Positions 1-8,192 are shown, counted from the stretch's first letter. The stretch is 41,319 nt of DNA from Clostridiales bacterium (GCA_029012285.1 JAQXLU010000066.1:1-41319), one strand, 5' to 3'. Notes: generated by a model not told the origin, from the letters alone. A program made the numbers and translations.

Positions 1-326
1 GAATCCTGGTCATAGTGATCCCACACCGCTACCGGGATATCCTCCGGCGTAATGCTGCGGTTTACTCGAACAAACCAGGCACTCTTGCGTGCACTCCTGC
101 ATACATTGATCGCAATACTTGTCAGCCAAGTCTTTTCTTTACATTCACCACGGAACGAGTCCAATGCTTTGTACGCCTTCAGAAATGTCTCCTGTACAGC
201 GTCCTCCGCCAATTCACGTTCGTGGAGGTAAGCATAGCACAAAGTCAGCAGAGAGGATTGATACTGCTCGACCATGTGCGTCAGCCGTTCTTCTCGGTTG
301 CTGTCCGGGCCCTTGACAACTTCCAT
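1..326 (-). CDS. ECF-family RNA polymerase sigma factor, 3' end cut by the window
   Basis: Read right to left, a frame opens at ATG 326 and runs off the left edge. It begins MEVVKGPDSNREERLTHMVE and continues with YAYLHERELAEDAVQETFLK, the usual sigma region 2.1-2.2 (E-A-E-D-x-x-Q-E-T-F). An FRGECKEKTWLTSIAINVCR stretch follows, typical of region 2.3-2.4 (W-L, I-A-x-N). The ribosome binding site GAGGTGATC lies about 5 bases before the ATG. Region 4 is outside the window. ECF sigma factors redirect RNA polymerase, usually under control of an anti-sigma factor; none is visible here. It is transcribed away from the secreted SH3/peptidoglycan-binding gene at 816. The family call is firm; the regulon is unknown. 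Confidence 0.88.
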   Translation of the reverse strand, partial: MEVVKGPDSNREERLTHMVEQYQSSLLTLCYAYLHERELAEDAVQETFLKAYKALDSFRGECKEKTWLTSIAINVCRSARKSAWFVRVNRSITPEDIPVAVWDHYDQD

Positions 327-486
327 CTGCTGATCACCTCCTTCACCCAATTAGACCACGAATATCATAAGAAGTTGAATGCTTTTTCACTTTTTCTGCA
401 AACTATTTTCCAAGAATCTGCATGCCTGTATTCTACATCATCCCTGACTGTCTGTCATCCATTTTTCACGATTATCAACCATGCTT

Positions 487-560
487 GAAATTTGCCAGGA
501 ATCTGCGCGAACTCTTCAATTTTCAAAACGCCCTTTTTACCCTACAATATAAGTGTCCCA
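487..560 (+). promoter_or_regulatory. Duplicated promoter block upstream of SH3/PG-binding gene 1
   Basis: The block has a conserved upstream half (TTTGCCAG, then CTGCGCGAACTCTTCAATTT) and a conserved TACAATATA at 543. A near-identical block lies at 2272-2343 before the paralogue at 2512, with the same 51-base distance from TTGCCAG to TACAAT. A -35/-10 reading of TTTTCA, 17 bases, TACAAT fits both copies. Conservation extends well upstream of the -35, which suggests an activator site or a special sigma factor. That last step is inference. Confidence 0.6.
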
Positions 561-636
561 AGGGGAAAGCCCCACAGGGCAAAACAAAGAAAGAGGGTGA
601 TTCCATTGATGGTCTTCGGGCATGCATGAAGCGCAG

Positions 637-680
637 ACGAGCTTGGCCGCTGCTATCCCAAAGGGGATGGTTGTTCTGCA
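637..680 (+). promoter_or_regulatory. Conserved leader element with hairpin, copy 1
   Basis: The segment shares ACGAGCTTGGCCGCTGC and TTCTGCA with 2406-2447 in the leader of the paralogous gene. Between these blocks sits a hairpin, ATCCC (655-659), loop AAAG, GGGAT (664-668). The other copy has CATCC, loop CGAC, GGATG. The stem sequences differ but both pair, and the spacing differs by two bases, so an RNA or operator structure is more likely than a coding sequence. A 32-codon frame (622-720) also crosses it, but its frame is not kept in the other copy. No known riboswitch class was recognised. Confidence 0.45.
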
Positions 681-815
681 AGACTCCATAGCATGCAACA
701 GCGCTGAGCGCTTTCATTAGGTTCATACCCCTGACTGCTACTACCCCAACAACAAAAAGAAGGGCAGCACGCAGTTGTGTTTCGTGCGCCCAAAATCGAA
801 AGGAGAATCTCCATT

Positions 816-1391
816 ATGAAGAAGTCTTTTATGAAGCGCCTGGTTGCACTGGCGCTGGTCATTGTTTCTGTTTGCTCGATGTCCGCCGTGGCTTTTGCAG
901 CAGGCAACAAATATGTTAAACTGCAGAATGGCGTCAATTTCCGCGCAGCACCCGATGAGAACTCTGACCGACTGGCCATCATCCCTTATAATGGCGGCAT
1001 GGGCTATCACTACTCTGTAACCGGTGACGATGGTCAGAACTGGAGCTATGTAACATTTGCCGGTAAAAACGGTTTTGTTATCACCAGCGCCCTGACAGAT
1101 ACGCCTACTAACACTCATCCTACATCTCCCGTGCAGGCATTCGGCAGTGAAACCCTTGAGAAGGGACACAAGGGGTATTTCGTTGTTAACGTACAGCTTG
1201 TACTGAAAGAATTGGGTTACCTCGATGATGCTGCAGATGGTATTTTTGGTAAAAATACCAAGGCTGCTGTTGAAGAATTCCAGACTGCAATGAACCTGAC
1301 GGTTAACGGTAAGGTCGGTGAGAGCACCCGAACTAAGCTATGGAATGTATATGGCTGGTGGCTGGTGCAGAACGGTGTCATGATCTATTGA
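816..1391 (+). CDS. Secreted SH3-like plus peptidoglycan-binding protein
   Basis: 191 residues. Residues 1-29 form a signal peptide (KKSFMKR, a hydrophobic stretch, then AVAFAA). Residues about 32-95 resemble a bacterial SH3 domain (VKLQNGVNFRAAPDENS, WSYVTFAGKNGFV). Residues about 122-182 form a PG_binding_1 repeat (VNVQLVLKELGYL, ADGIFGKNTKAAVEEFQ). It probably sits in the cell wall and binds peptidoglycan; no catalytic domain is present. ATG 816 is chosen because AAAGGAGA precedes it and the signal peptide begins there; an upstream in-frame ATG at 777 lacks such a site. It is a paralogue of the protein at 2512, and both share promoter and leader elements. A terminator follows at 1422. Confidence 0.85.
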   Translation: MKKSFMKRLVALALVIVSVCSMSAVAFAAGNKYVKLQNGVNFRAAPDENSDRLAIIPYNGGMGYHYSVTGDDGQNWSYVTFAGKNGFVITSALTDTPTNTHPTSPVQAFGSETLEKGHKGYFVVNVQLVLKELGYLDDAADGIFGKNTKAAVEEFQTAMNLTVNGKVGESTRTKLWNVYGWWLVQNGVMIY

Positions 1392-1421
1392 TCGTCTCAC
1401 TATTACAGCATCATAACAAAG

Positions 1422-1456
1422 CAGGGGGTTCACCAGCCCCCTGTAATTCATTTTTT
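1422..1456 (+). terminator. Rho-independent terminator after the 816 gene
   Basis: CAGGGGG (1422-1428) pairs with CCCCCTG (1437-1443) across an 8-base loop, followed by a T6 run at 1451-1456. It lies between convergent genes and overlaps the last codons of the leftward gene. Confidence 0.8.
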
Positions 1457-2084
1457 AGTGTAGAAAACAAGAGCAATCGAAGAGTTTTCCTTCAGAAGCA
1501 ATATCTAAAACAAGCCCTTCATTACTCATAAGCACATACCAGTTTTCTTCGTCAGCAGACGAGAGCGTTACAATCCATACAGGCTCTTCCCCCCACATAT
1601 ACCATTCATTATCGACAAGCTGAATGTCAACTTCCATCGTGTCAATAGTCACATCATATTCCTGTAATTGTAGTGCTTCTAATGCAGTATCTTTTACCAT
1701 CTGCCGCGAAGCCGACTTTTCATTTGGCGTTCCCGGTGTACAGTTGTCAAATATCGTGCTGTTAATTGGATAATATGGCGTTCCAGGTCCTTGCAGAGCG
1801 ATTACATCACCTTCATTTGAAATTGCCACACCATATGCTTGTCCCCACCCAAATCGGATCTTCCAATACGGTTGATCTGTAGGTGCTCCGTAATAGTTTT
1901 CTGTATCAATAACAAAAACGGCATCCAGATTATTGTGTATGAAATCTTCCCTGTGGACATCAAAATGCATCTCAAGTGCATCAACCGCAATATCAATCGC
2001 TTCATCTTTACCAATATCCGCATAGGACACATTCCCAATCGCCAGGATTAAAAATACTAACAAGACTACTGTTTTTCTTTTCAT
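1455..2084 (-). CDS. Secreted hypothetical protein with PepSY-like repeats
   Basis: 209 residues. The signal peptide (MKRKTVVLLVFLILAIGNVS, then YA before ADIGKDEA) is clear. Two stretches resemble PepSY/YpeB-type modules: KDEAIDIAVDAL with YWKIRFGW, and KDTALEALQLQEYDV with PVWIVTLSS and an SNEG turn. Such domains are found in secreted peptidase inhibitors and wall proteins; the molecular role here is unknown. ATG 2084 is preferred over an in-frame ATG at 2102 because GGAGG lies 10 bases upstream of it. It sits between the two SH3/PG-binding paralogues in the opposite direction. Confidence 0.7.
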   Translation of the reverse strand: MKRKTVVLLVFLILAIGNVSYADIGKDEAIDIAVDALEMHFDVHREDFIHNNLDAVFVIDTENYYGAPTDQPYWKIRFGWGQAYGVAISNEGDVIALQGPGTPYYPINSTIFDNCTPGTPNEKSASRQMVKDTALEALQLQEYDVTIDTMEVDIQLVDNEWYMWGEEPVWIVTLSSADEENWYVLMSNEGLVLDIASEGKLFDCSCFLH

Positions 2085-2271
2085 GATAGCTTTACCTCCC
2101 ACTCAATTTTCTTATTATACTTTTATGCGGTAAGTCATTGTGTATGTGCTCGCACAGCTAAGAATGAACTCACCTCCTCATAGTATTAGACGCATGTTCG
2201 ATTAGAATTTTGAATTACTTCCGAAAAAAACCTTAATGCGATGCGATTATATGTAGGTGAGATCTGCATGT

Positions 2272-2343
2272 AATTTGCCAGAAAGCTGCGCGAACTCTTC
2301 AATTTTCAAAGTTCATATTGTGTACTACAATATAGGTGTACCA
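2272..2343 (+). promoter_or_regulatory. Duplicated promoter block upstream of SH3/PG-binding gene 2
   Basis: Second copy of the block at 487-560. It carries TTTGCCAG, CTGCGCGAACTCTTCAATTT and TACAATATA (2326) at the same spacing, with TTTTCA as a possible -35 17 bases before TACAAT. The stretch between -35 and -10 has diverged while the rest is conserved, which argues for selection on the flanking motifs. Confidence 0.6.
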
Positions 2344-2405
2344 AGACATCACAGAAACGAGGTGATCCCCTTGGCCTGATCGGAAGGCGTCATTGGTTCC
2401 TCACA

Positions 2406-2447
2406 ACGAGCTTGGCCGCTGCCATCCCGACGGATGGATGTTCTGCA
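2406..2447 (+). promoter_or_regulatory. Conserved leader element with hairpin, copy 2
   Basis: ACGAGCTTGGCCGCTGC is followed by a perfect stem CATCC (2423-2427), loop CGAC, GGATG (2432-2436), and by TTCTGCA. It matches the leader of the 816 gene, where different bases make the equivalent stem. Upstream at about 2355 an unusually complete anti-SD match (GAGGTGATCC) precedes a minimal frame TTG-GCC-TGA, so a tiny leader peptide is possible. Confidence 0.45.
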
Positions 2448-2511
2448 GGAATCTTTGCACGCCACAACCAGCACTTCTGCATACTCAACACAACGAAAGT
2501 GAGGCTACCAA

Positions 2512-3075
2512 ATGAAAATGGCTCTGGCTGTGGTGCTCCTTATGAGCTTGCTATTCTCTATCTCTGTTGCTTCTGCTGATGAAATCATGTACATCGTAGG
2601 TTATCCCGATACATTCCTCCGCCGCGACCCCTCCACCGAGAATCCCTATCTTGCCCGTATGCCCTATGGGTCTGCTGTCAGTGTTATTGATGAAGGGCGC
2701 ACATGGTCTCTCATCTGCTACAATGGGCAATATGGGTACTGTATGCGTGAGTTCCTCAACGAAGACGATCCCTACTATCTGATGGAGCCGCGTCCTGAAT
2801 CCGCCGAGCAAGCTTTCGGAACCAATCTCCTGCGGCGTGGGAACAAGACACCCAACATCTTCGTCATGAATCTGCAAATTTGCTTGGTTCAGGGGGGCTA
2901 CCTCGAATGTAACCCTGGTGTGGACGGCTACTTTGGAAAAGACACGAAAGTCGCCCTTGCTGAGTTCCAGAAAGAACATGATTTGGAGGCCAGTGGAGTG
3001 GCAGGTGATATTACCAAAGCTGTGCTCTGGGATGAGTACGCTGATTTACTGATGCAGATTGGATATAAGCGTTGA
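2512..3075 (+). CDS. Secreted SH3-like plus peptidoglycan-binding protein (paralogue)
   Basis: 187 residues. Signal peptide at 1-22 (ALAVVLLMSLLFSISVASA). An SH3-like part spans about 25-85 (TFLRRDPSTENPYLARMP, WSLICYNGQYGYC). A PG_binding_1 repeat spans about 115-175 (VMNLQICLVQGGYL, VDGYFGKDTKVALAEFQ). Architecture matches the protein at 816, including the short linker ending in QAFG before the second domain. The likely role is a wall-associated peptidoglycan-binding protein without a visible catalytic domain. GTGAGG lies 7 bases before the ATG. A strong terminator follows. Confidence 0.85.
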   Translation: MKMALAVVLLMSLLFSISVASADEIMYIVGYPDTFLRRDPSTENPYLARMPYGSAVSVIDEGRTWSLICYNGQYGYCMREFLNEDDPYYLMEPRPESAEQAFGTNLLRRGNKTPNIFVMNLQICLVQGGYLECNPGVDGYFGKDTKVALAEFQKEHDLEASGVAGDITKAVLWDEYADLLMQIGYKR

Positions 3076-3080
3076 GACTT

Positions 3081-3117
3081 GCTCGTATTGCATGAACTGC
3101 AATACGAGCTTCTTTCT
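3081..3117 (+). terminator. Rho-independent terminator after the 2512 gene
   Basis: A 12-bp perfect stem, GCTCGTATTGCA (3081-3092) and TGCAATACGAGC (3098-3109), with a 5-base loop and a following TTCTTTCT. From here to 3375 I see no convincing gene. Confidence 0.8.
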
Positions 3118-3375
3118 GAAACAAAGAGAGACATCCTTTGGACATGCTATACTGGTATCGTCGAAAGAGTGAAGGACACCTGCGAGACCAGGCAGGCAAT
3201 TTCTCCTTCGACATGTACTGGTGCACTTCGGAACAGAAGCACAGCAGTACCGTGACCCCAAACCCCATAGAAGACACAGGCCGCTCAGGTTATTTTTTTA
3301 TGGTTCTGGATTGTTTCGTATACATACTTCTTTATCAGCATTCACATTCAGTATTTGAGTTGATGGGAGGGTTGA

Positions 3376-4963
3376 TTACTGTTCCATACTTCCCAACCTG
3401 AGTTTCTCGCAGCCCGCCTCGACCAAGTATTGTTGTACTTCATCAATAGAATCCATGAAAAGGCAGTCAAGGATCAGTTGGTAAACTAAATGCTGTTTTG
3501 TTTGCCTGAATAAGAAACCGGCTTTCTCAATCATCTTGCGAGACAAGAGAGGCGGAAGATTAAGTGCGATGCAAATAGCGATAACTTGATCCAGAGAGTA
3601 TTCTCGCCGTTCTTGTGTGCGAAGTCTTGATATTGTTCTGCTTGATATTCCTGCTTTCTCCTCTAACTCCTCAATGGTTACATGAGCACGCTTCATTAAG
3701 TACCGTAGTGCGTCATGAAAAGCAACGGGGAGGTCATTGATTACTTCAGACATTACCGAGATTTTATCTTGTAAGCTACTGTTATCCTTTAGCTGTGCGA
3801 ATTCGACATAGTGACGGTTATACTCTTCGTCACTATTCATTACGCCAAAGTGATAGTCAGCAATTCCGCATTGCTCGTATATACTTAGAAACCGAAGGCA
3901 ACACTGATCCACATGAGCATTTGCCCACGGTGTAAGCCTTGGACCGGATTCTGTGAAATGGATATACTTGGCATCATTTATACATACATGTCCATCCACA
4001 AATATATATGTTCCACAATTGAGTTGTTCACGGAAAGCTTTATTCTGTTCATATACCGATAGGAGATTTTTCTTATCAATTACAAAGCTGTAGTTTCCTC
4101 CGCCGTTGCTTATTGTGAAAGCAAAAGGGTCAATATATCGACCATCTATATAGTTAAGGGCGCCTTTTGCAGCAATATGACCCATTTGAATTAGGCGAGC
4201 TCTTACTCTGAATTTGGGAAGCTCATACTCTCGAGCGATCCTACGAGCCATCCTATCATATTTCGTTCCAGCATGATAATTCATCGCTGATTGCTCTACC
4301 CAGAGTTTTGAAACTAATGGCTCCATCATCTTTAATGGCATCATTAGTCCAAAACTTCCACGTCGAGCTTGCCATTCCATCCATTTGAGTGGATTTGCTG
4401 GTGTTTTGTCATTATGAATCACAACGCGCTTTGTTTTTAGGATGCTTATGTCACTGTTGTGCATGTCCTGAAGCCGAAAAAACATGAAATGCCAATCGTA
4501 ATGAATACATTCATGATATATTTCCAGTTGGCAATAGTCCTTATGAACTGCATTGGTGTTTATAACGATAGTACCAGCCGGGATGTCAATGACTTGTGGA
4601 ATATCGAGTACATCACCATTCTTATCGACCTGCTCAATTGTTACACTACCAGAGTCGAAGAATAGTGTGCTGAGTGCTGTTTGCTGGTGAAATAGTGGAT
4701 AGCGAGCAACCTTGAGTCCCATTCTGTCAGCAAGAACATAAGCATTATGCTCCTGGAGGTCATTTAGAGCGTCTGGGCAGTGACGAAAAAGTAAAGTTTC
4801 AGCTCCTTTTTCTACCTCATCTTTTCTTAGAATTGGTACGAGGTAATTGCTGAGCATCCACATATTCCGAATTGGTTTTTCGTCAAGTAGTCCGCATTCT
4901 CCACACGTAAAAGACATCTTCGTGCTCATATCCACCCATAATTCACAGTAGAGACTAAACGCA
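3376..4963 (-). pseudogene. 3' part of an IS21-split metallopeptidase plus HTH gene (ImmA/IrrE-like)
   Basis: The open frame (519 codons from GTG 4935) carries a zincin motif, HECIH, about residues 141-145 of this part, in the context EIYHECIHYDWH, as in ImmA/IrrE metallopeptidases. Near its C-terminus is an XRE-like helix-turn-helix (IEELEEKAGISSRTISRLR, LDQVIAICIALNLPP). There is a Cx2C pair near the start (FTCGECG). ImmA/IrrE proteins cleave or inactivate repressors in mobile elements and stress responses. The true N-terminal part lies at 7608-7971, on the far side of an IS21 element. Without the IS and one copy of the target duplication the two parts form one 648-codon frame. This part could still be translated from ATG 4929 or GTG 4935, but the upstream site is weak. 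Confidence 0.8.
4956..4963. repeat. IS21 target-site duplication, left copy
   Basis: TAAACGCA directly abuts the left IS end and is identical to 7608-7615 beyond the right end. Confidence 0.9.
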
Positions 4964-5024
4964 TGTGAATGCTAAAATGGACTTGAGCCACTTTGGGTAA
5001 AATGCCAACGAATATTTGAGCCAC
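4964..5024. repeat. IS21 left-end transposase-binding repeats
   Basis: Terminal TGTGAATG followed by two TTGAGCCAC units (4983-4991, 5016-5024). The second is preceded by CAACGAATA, the same context seen at the right end on the opposite strand. Confidence 0.75.
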
Positions 5025-5076
5025 CGGACTATATGCCCTACAATAGTCACAGCACTATTGGAAGGGGCGTTGAAAG

Positions 5077-6498
5077 GTGGTTACAACCTTGGATGTTTAC
5101 AAGGAGATTCGTCGGTTGCAGTTGGAGGGCGTGACCAGCCAGCGCACAGCGGCGAAACGATTGGGGATCTCGCGGAACACGGTGAAGAAATACTGGGAAG
5201 GAGACAACGTTCCGTGGGAGCACAAACCCTACAACCGTGATGCGACAGTCATGACGCCCGAAGTGGTTCAGTTCGTGAAGGACTGCCTGGATGAAGACGA
5301 TGCCGTCAATATCAAGAGGCAGCGACATACGGCACGCCGGATATACCAGCGGCTTGTTGAAGAACGCGGCTTCACAGGCAGCGAATCCTCCGTGCGCAAC
5401 CTTGTACACGACATGAGGGCGGCACGGAGAATCAGTCAGGTTTTCATCCCACTGCGATTTGCGCCAGGGGACGCGATACAGATCGACTGGGGTGAGGCCA
5501 CGATCATCATGGACGGTGAAAAGGAGAAGGTCAACCTCTTCTGCGCCCGTCTGTGCCACAGCTGTGCGCCCTATGTCATAGCGTACAAGCGGCAGAATCT
5601 GGAAAGCTTTCTGGATGCCATCATCCACACGTTTCAGTACTTTGGCGGCGTTCCCCGGCGTCTCATTTTCGACAATGCCAGAGTTGCGGTGAAGAGCGGC
5701 TTTGGTGCTCAGGCCGCAGCCCAGGATGATTACAGCCAACTGGCTGCCCACTATGGCTTTGAGCCGGTCTTCTGCAATCCCGCTTCCGGCAACGAAAAAG
5801 GACTGGTTGAGAACCTGGTGGGCTACATTCGCCGCAACGTCTGCGTCCCGCTGCCCCGGGTGAAGAGCCTGGATGAACTGAACGCGAAGCTGCTGGCAAA
5901 ATGCACTCAGTACCTGAATCACCAGATTGAGGGCCGTCCCGACAAGGTCGGCGTAATGCTGAATGAGGACCAGGCAGCCTTGCAGCCCATGCCCCGCTAT
6001 ACGCCGGACATCTCCAAGAAGGTGTATCCCACGGTTGGCCGGTATTCCACGGTTCTATTCGAGACGAATCACTATTCCGTCCCCTGCAAGTATCGCGGCA
6101 AGGCAACCACGGTGAAGGCTTATCCGAACCACATAGAGGTTTGGATTGAAGGTACCATGGTTGCCCGGCATGACCGGCTCTTTGGGCGTAAGGAAGAATC
6201 GCTGGACTTGCAGCATTATCTCCCGATCCTCGCTCAGAAGGGGCGTGCAATACGCTATGCCCGGCCTGTGCAGAACGCCGTTCCAGCCCAGTTTATTGAT
6301 TGGCTGGAATGCCAGGAACTTACAGCCAAGGAGATCGTGGAAATGCTGACCCGGTGTCTGGAAGTCGGCTACATTGCTGTTATGGCCGGGATCGTGTCTG
6401 CGAAAGAACAGCCGGCAATTCAGGATGCCGTTACCGTTCCTCCTGTGGATCTCGAGGCGTATGATTCCCTGTATGGAAAGGGGGCTGCCGTCTCATGA
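5077..6498 (+). CDS. istA: IS21 family transposase IstA
   Basis: 473 residues. An N-terminal helix-turn-helix spans about 18-40 (TSQRTAAKRLGISRNTVKKY). An rve-type DDE integrase core follows, with D137 (IQIDWGEA), D199 (RLIFDNARVAV) and a glutamate in NEKGLVENLVGYIRR (E245 by the usual KGxVE alignment). The C-terminal part fits the IstA beta-barrel region (PNHIEVWIEGTMVARHDR). It catalyses strand transfer of the element in partnership with IstB. The start is GTG 5077 with GAAGGGG upstream. Its last codons overlap the istB ATG (ATGA at 6495-6498), so translation is probably coupled. Confidence 0.93.
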   Translation: MVTTLDVYKEIRRLQLEGVTSQRTAAKRLGISRNTVKKYWEGDNVPWEHKPYNRDATVMTPEVVQFVKDCLDEDDAVNIKRQRHTARRIYQRLVEERGFTGSESSVRNLVHDMRAARRISQVFIPLRFAPGDAIQIDWGEATIIMDGEKEKVNLFCARLCHSCAPYVIAYKRQNLESFLDAIIHTFQYFGGVPRRLIFDNARVAVKSGFGAQAAAQDDYSQLAAHYGFEPVFCNPASGNEKGLVENLVGYIRRNVCVPLPRVKSLDELNAKLLAKCTQYLNHQIEGRPDKVGVMLNEDQAALQPMPRYTPDISKKVYPTVGRYSTVLFETNHYSVPCKYRGKATTVKAYPNHIEVWIEGTMVARHDRLFGRKEESLDLQHYLPILAQKGRAIRYARPVQNAVPAQFIDWLECQELTAKEIVEMLTRCLEVGYIAVMAGIVSAKEQPAIQDAVTVPPVDLEAYDSLYGKGAAVS

Positions 6499-7247
6499 TT
6501 GACCACAGAGAAGAGCAGATAAAGCTGCTGTCCAAGCAACTGAAGCTGCCTACATTCGCCAATTACACGGATATCCTGCGCCAGGCCAAGCCCAACGCGG
6601 ATTTCAGTGATCTGCTGCTGGATCTGCTCATGACTGAGGCAAATGCGCGGCAGGAGAACCAGAACCGCAGGCGTCTCAAAGCCGCGGCGTTCCCTTACCA
6701 GAAGACCTTGGACGATTTCGACTTTACCCAGCTGAACGAGAGCGTCACTCCGGTGTTCATTCAGGAATTAGCATCCTGCAAATTCATTGATGAACACAAG
6801 AACATCGTCATGATTGGCAATCCCGGAAGGGGCAAGACTCACATTTCCATTGCCATTGGACTGAAAGCCTGCCTGCAGGGATATCGGGTTCTGTTCAAGA
6901 ACGCCGGAAGCCTTTCCACAGAACTGACGGAAGCCCGTGACGCATACCAGTTGGGTCGCATTGAACGTCTGCTGGATAAGACGGATCTGCTGATTCTGGA
7001 CGAGCTCAGCTACATGAGTTTCAACAAATACGAATCTGAGCTGCTCTTCAAGGTCATCTCTGACCGCAGCGAAAGGTCCAGCACCATCGTCACCACCAAT
7101 CTGCCGTTCTCCCGTTGGACGGAACTGTTTGAGAACAACACCCTGGTTTCGGCACTGGTCGACCGGCTGACCTTCCGCTCCCATGTCCTTGATATGAGCG
7201 GCCCGTCCTACCGGCTGCTTACCGCTCAAGCCAGTGCAAACCAGTAA
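6495..7247 (+). CDS. istB: IS21 helper ATPase IstB
   Basis: 250 residues. AAA+ ATPase with Walker A GNPGRGKT (108-115) and Walker B LLILDE (165-170), and a sensor-like VTTNLPFSRW. IstB-type proteins form ATP-dependent rings that bend DNA and recruit IstA for target selection. The length is normal for the family and no catalytic motif is missing. It is followed by about 360 bases of non-coding IS DNA before the right end. Confidence 0.93.
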   Translation: MIDHREEQIKLLSKQLKLPTFANYTDILRQAKPNADFSDLLLDLLMTEANARQENQNRRRLKAAAFPYQKTLDDFDFTQLNESVTPVFIQELASCKFIDEHKNIVMIGNPGRGKTHISIAIGLKACLQGYRVLFKNAGSLSTELTEARDAYQLGRIERLLDKTDLLILDELSYMSFNKYESELLFKVISDRSERSSTIVTTNLPFSRWTELFENNTLVSALVDRLTFRSHVLDMSGPSYRLLTAQASANQ

Positions 7248-7251
7248 CGCC

Positions 7252-7268
7252 CTGGGGCTCTGCCCCAG
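7252..7268 (+). terminator. GC-rich hairpin just after istB
   Basis: CTGGGGC (7252-7258) pairs with GCCCCAG (7262-7268) around TCT. No U-run follows, so terminator function is uncertain. Further inverted repeats follow: GGGAGTG near 7300 with CACTCCC near 7357, and CACGC with GCGTG inside them. This makes 7250-7430 a structured non-coding part of the element. Confidence 0.4.
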
Positions 7269-7475
7269 ACCCCGGAGTTTATGGCTTTGGTTTCCAGGGG
7301 GAGTGTCGCGCTCACGCGCAGGTCATTAGCGTGAAAAAGGAGCAATACCAAGCGGTATCACTCCCCCCGTAACCCCATGGACGCCCCAGGGTCGCTCTCC
7401 AGCGTTGCCCCTTACCTTCCATGGGGAAAGACACTATTATAGTACCAGTATCAGGGGGTGGTGTCAAGAGCTGCG

Positions 7476-7607
7476 GTGGCTCAAGTTTCATTCACACGTG
7501 GTTCAAGTATTCGCTGTCACTTTTGGCGTTGGTGGCTCAAGTATTCGTTCGCACAAGTGGCTCAAATATTGGTTAGCACTTGGCTCAGATTTTCGTTGAC
7601 ATTCACA
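7476..7607. repeat. IS21 right-end transposase-binding repeats
   Basis: Five GTGGCTCAA-type units at 7476, 7498 (one change), 7532, 7557 and 7580 (TTGGCTCAG), ending in CATTCACA. Several are followed by GTATTCG or a close variant. They are inverted relative to the left-end units. Confidence 0.75.
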
Positions 7608-7615
7608 TAAACGCA
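7608..7615. repeat. IS21 target-site duplication, right copy
   Basis: TAAACGCA, identical to 4956-4963. Confidence 0.9.
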
Positions 7616-7971
7616 TGCGATTTACATTCTGTTGCAATATGGATATCAATGTGTACATCAGCCAATAGTGTGTAGGTGTTATAACGCCAGAAGCACATTT
7701 CGCGAAACTCACAATTGCTGGAACTTAATCTCATGTTGCTGTTCAGTTGTTCAGCTATCTTGTGTAGAGTACCACCCGAAAGCTGTCGGTTAATTTCAGC
7801 AAGAATCAGCCTCTTATGGTGTTTGAGGATATACTCTTGCATTGATTGTACTTTGGGTACAATCAGAGATTTTCGCTTTGTGCTCTGAGTAGCTTCTACC
7901 TCAAAAAAATCTGTTTCATCCCATAAGGTGTGATTGTCTGGGAGAATAACACGCGGCGTGTCACCCTGCAT
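7608..7971 (-). pseudogene. 5' part of the IS21-split metallopeptidase plus HTH gene
   Basis: The frame opens at ATG 7971 (GCGGAGG about 10 bases upstream) and encodes about 120 residues (MQGDTPRVILPDNHTLWDET and on), ending KSHAFM. The last Met and the stop are supplied by the IS end (ATG TGA). Joining base 7608 to 4955 gives KSHAF-SLYCELWVDMSTKM in frame with the HECIH and HTH part. The joined length, 1944 bases, is exactly divisible by three. I do not recognise a domain in this N-terminal piece. Confidence 0.82.
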
Positions 7972-8192
7972 TTTTTGTTGTCCTCCGCATAAGTACGAGA
8001 TCGAGCTCCTTTCATATACTAAGCAATACGAATATATTATAGCAAACGATTGTTCTCTTGTAAACTTGCGTTAGAAAGAAAACTGGGGTTAGCAACATCA
8101 ACTGGTGAAATAGGGAACTTGTAATCAGCGACAAGAAACTTATGAGAGTAGATGTAACTTGCGGATAGTATCTGCTCAGCAAGTTTCGTACA

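Larger units (their letters stand above)
4964..7607 (+). mobile_element. Intact IS21-family insertion sequence
   Basis: 2644 bp, bounded by TGTGAATG and CATTCACA, with an 8-bp target duplication (TAAACGCA) on both sides. It carries overlapping istA and istB. The ends hold several copies of a TTGAGCCAC motif, two on the left (4983, 5016) and five inverted on the right (7476, 7498, 7532, 7557, 7580; two with one or two changes), the multiple transposase-binding sites known for IS21. Identical target copies and full-length genes suggest a recent, probably active insertion. It split the ImmA/IrrE-like gene. Confidence 0.93.

Noticed and set aside
565-700. Resemblance of CACAGGGCAAA in the leader of the 816 gene to a cyclic-di-GMP riboswitch core
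   Set aside because: The following conserved GEMM segments (the tetraloop and the GACGCAAAG-type strand) are absent, and the paralogous leader lacks the motif.
622-720. A 32-codon frame in the leader of the 816 gene
   Set aside because: The matching region at 2406 changes length by two bases, which breaks the frame. Conservation is better explained by RNA structure.
3138-3401. An 87-codon plus-strand frame after the 2512 gene
   Set aside because: No domain, no ribosome binding site, and it runs into the antisense of the metallopeptidase gene.
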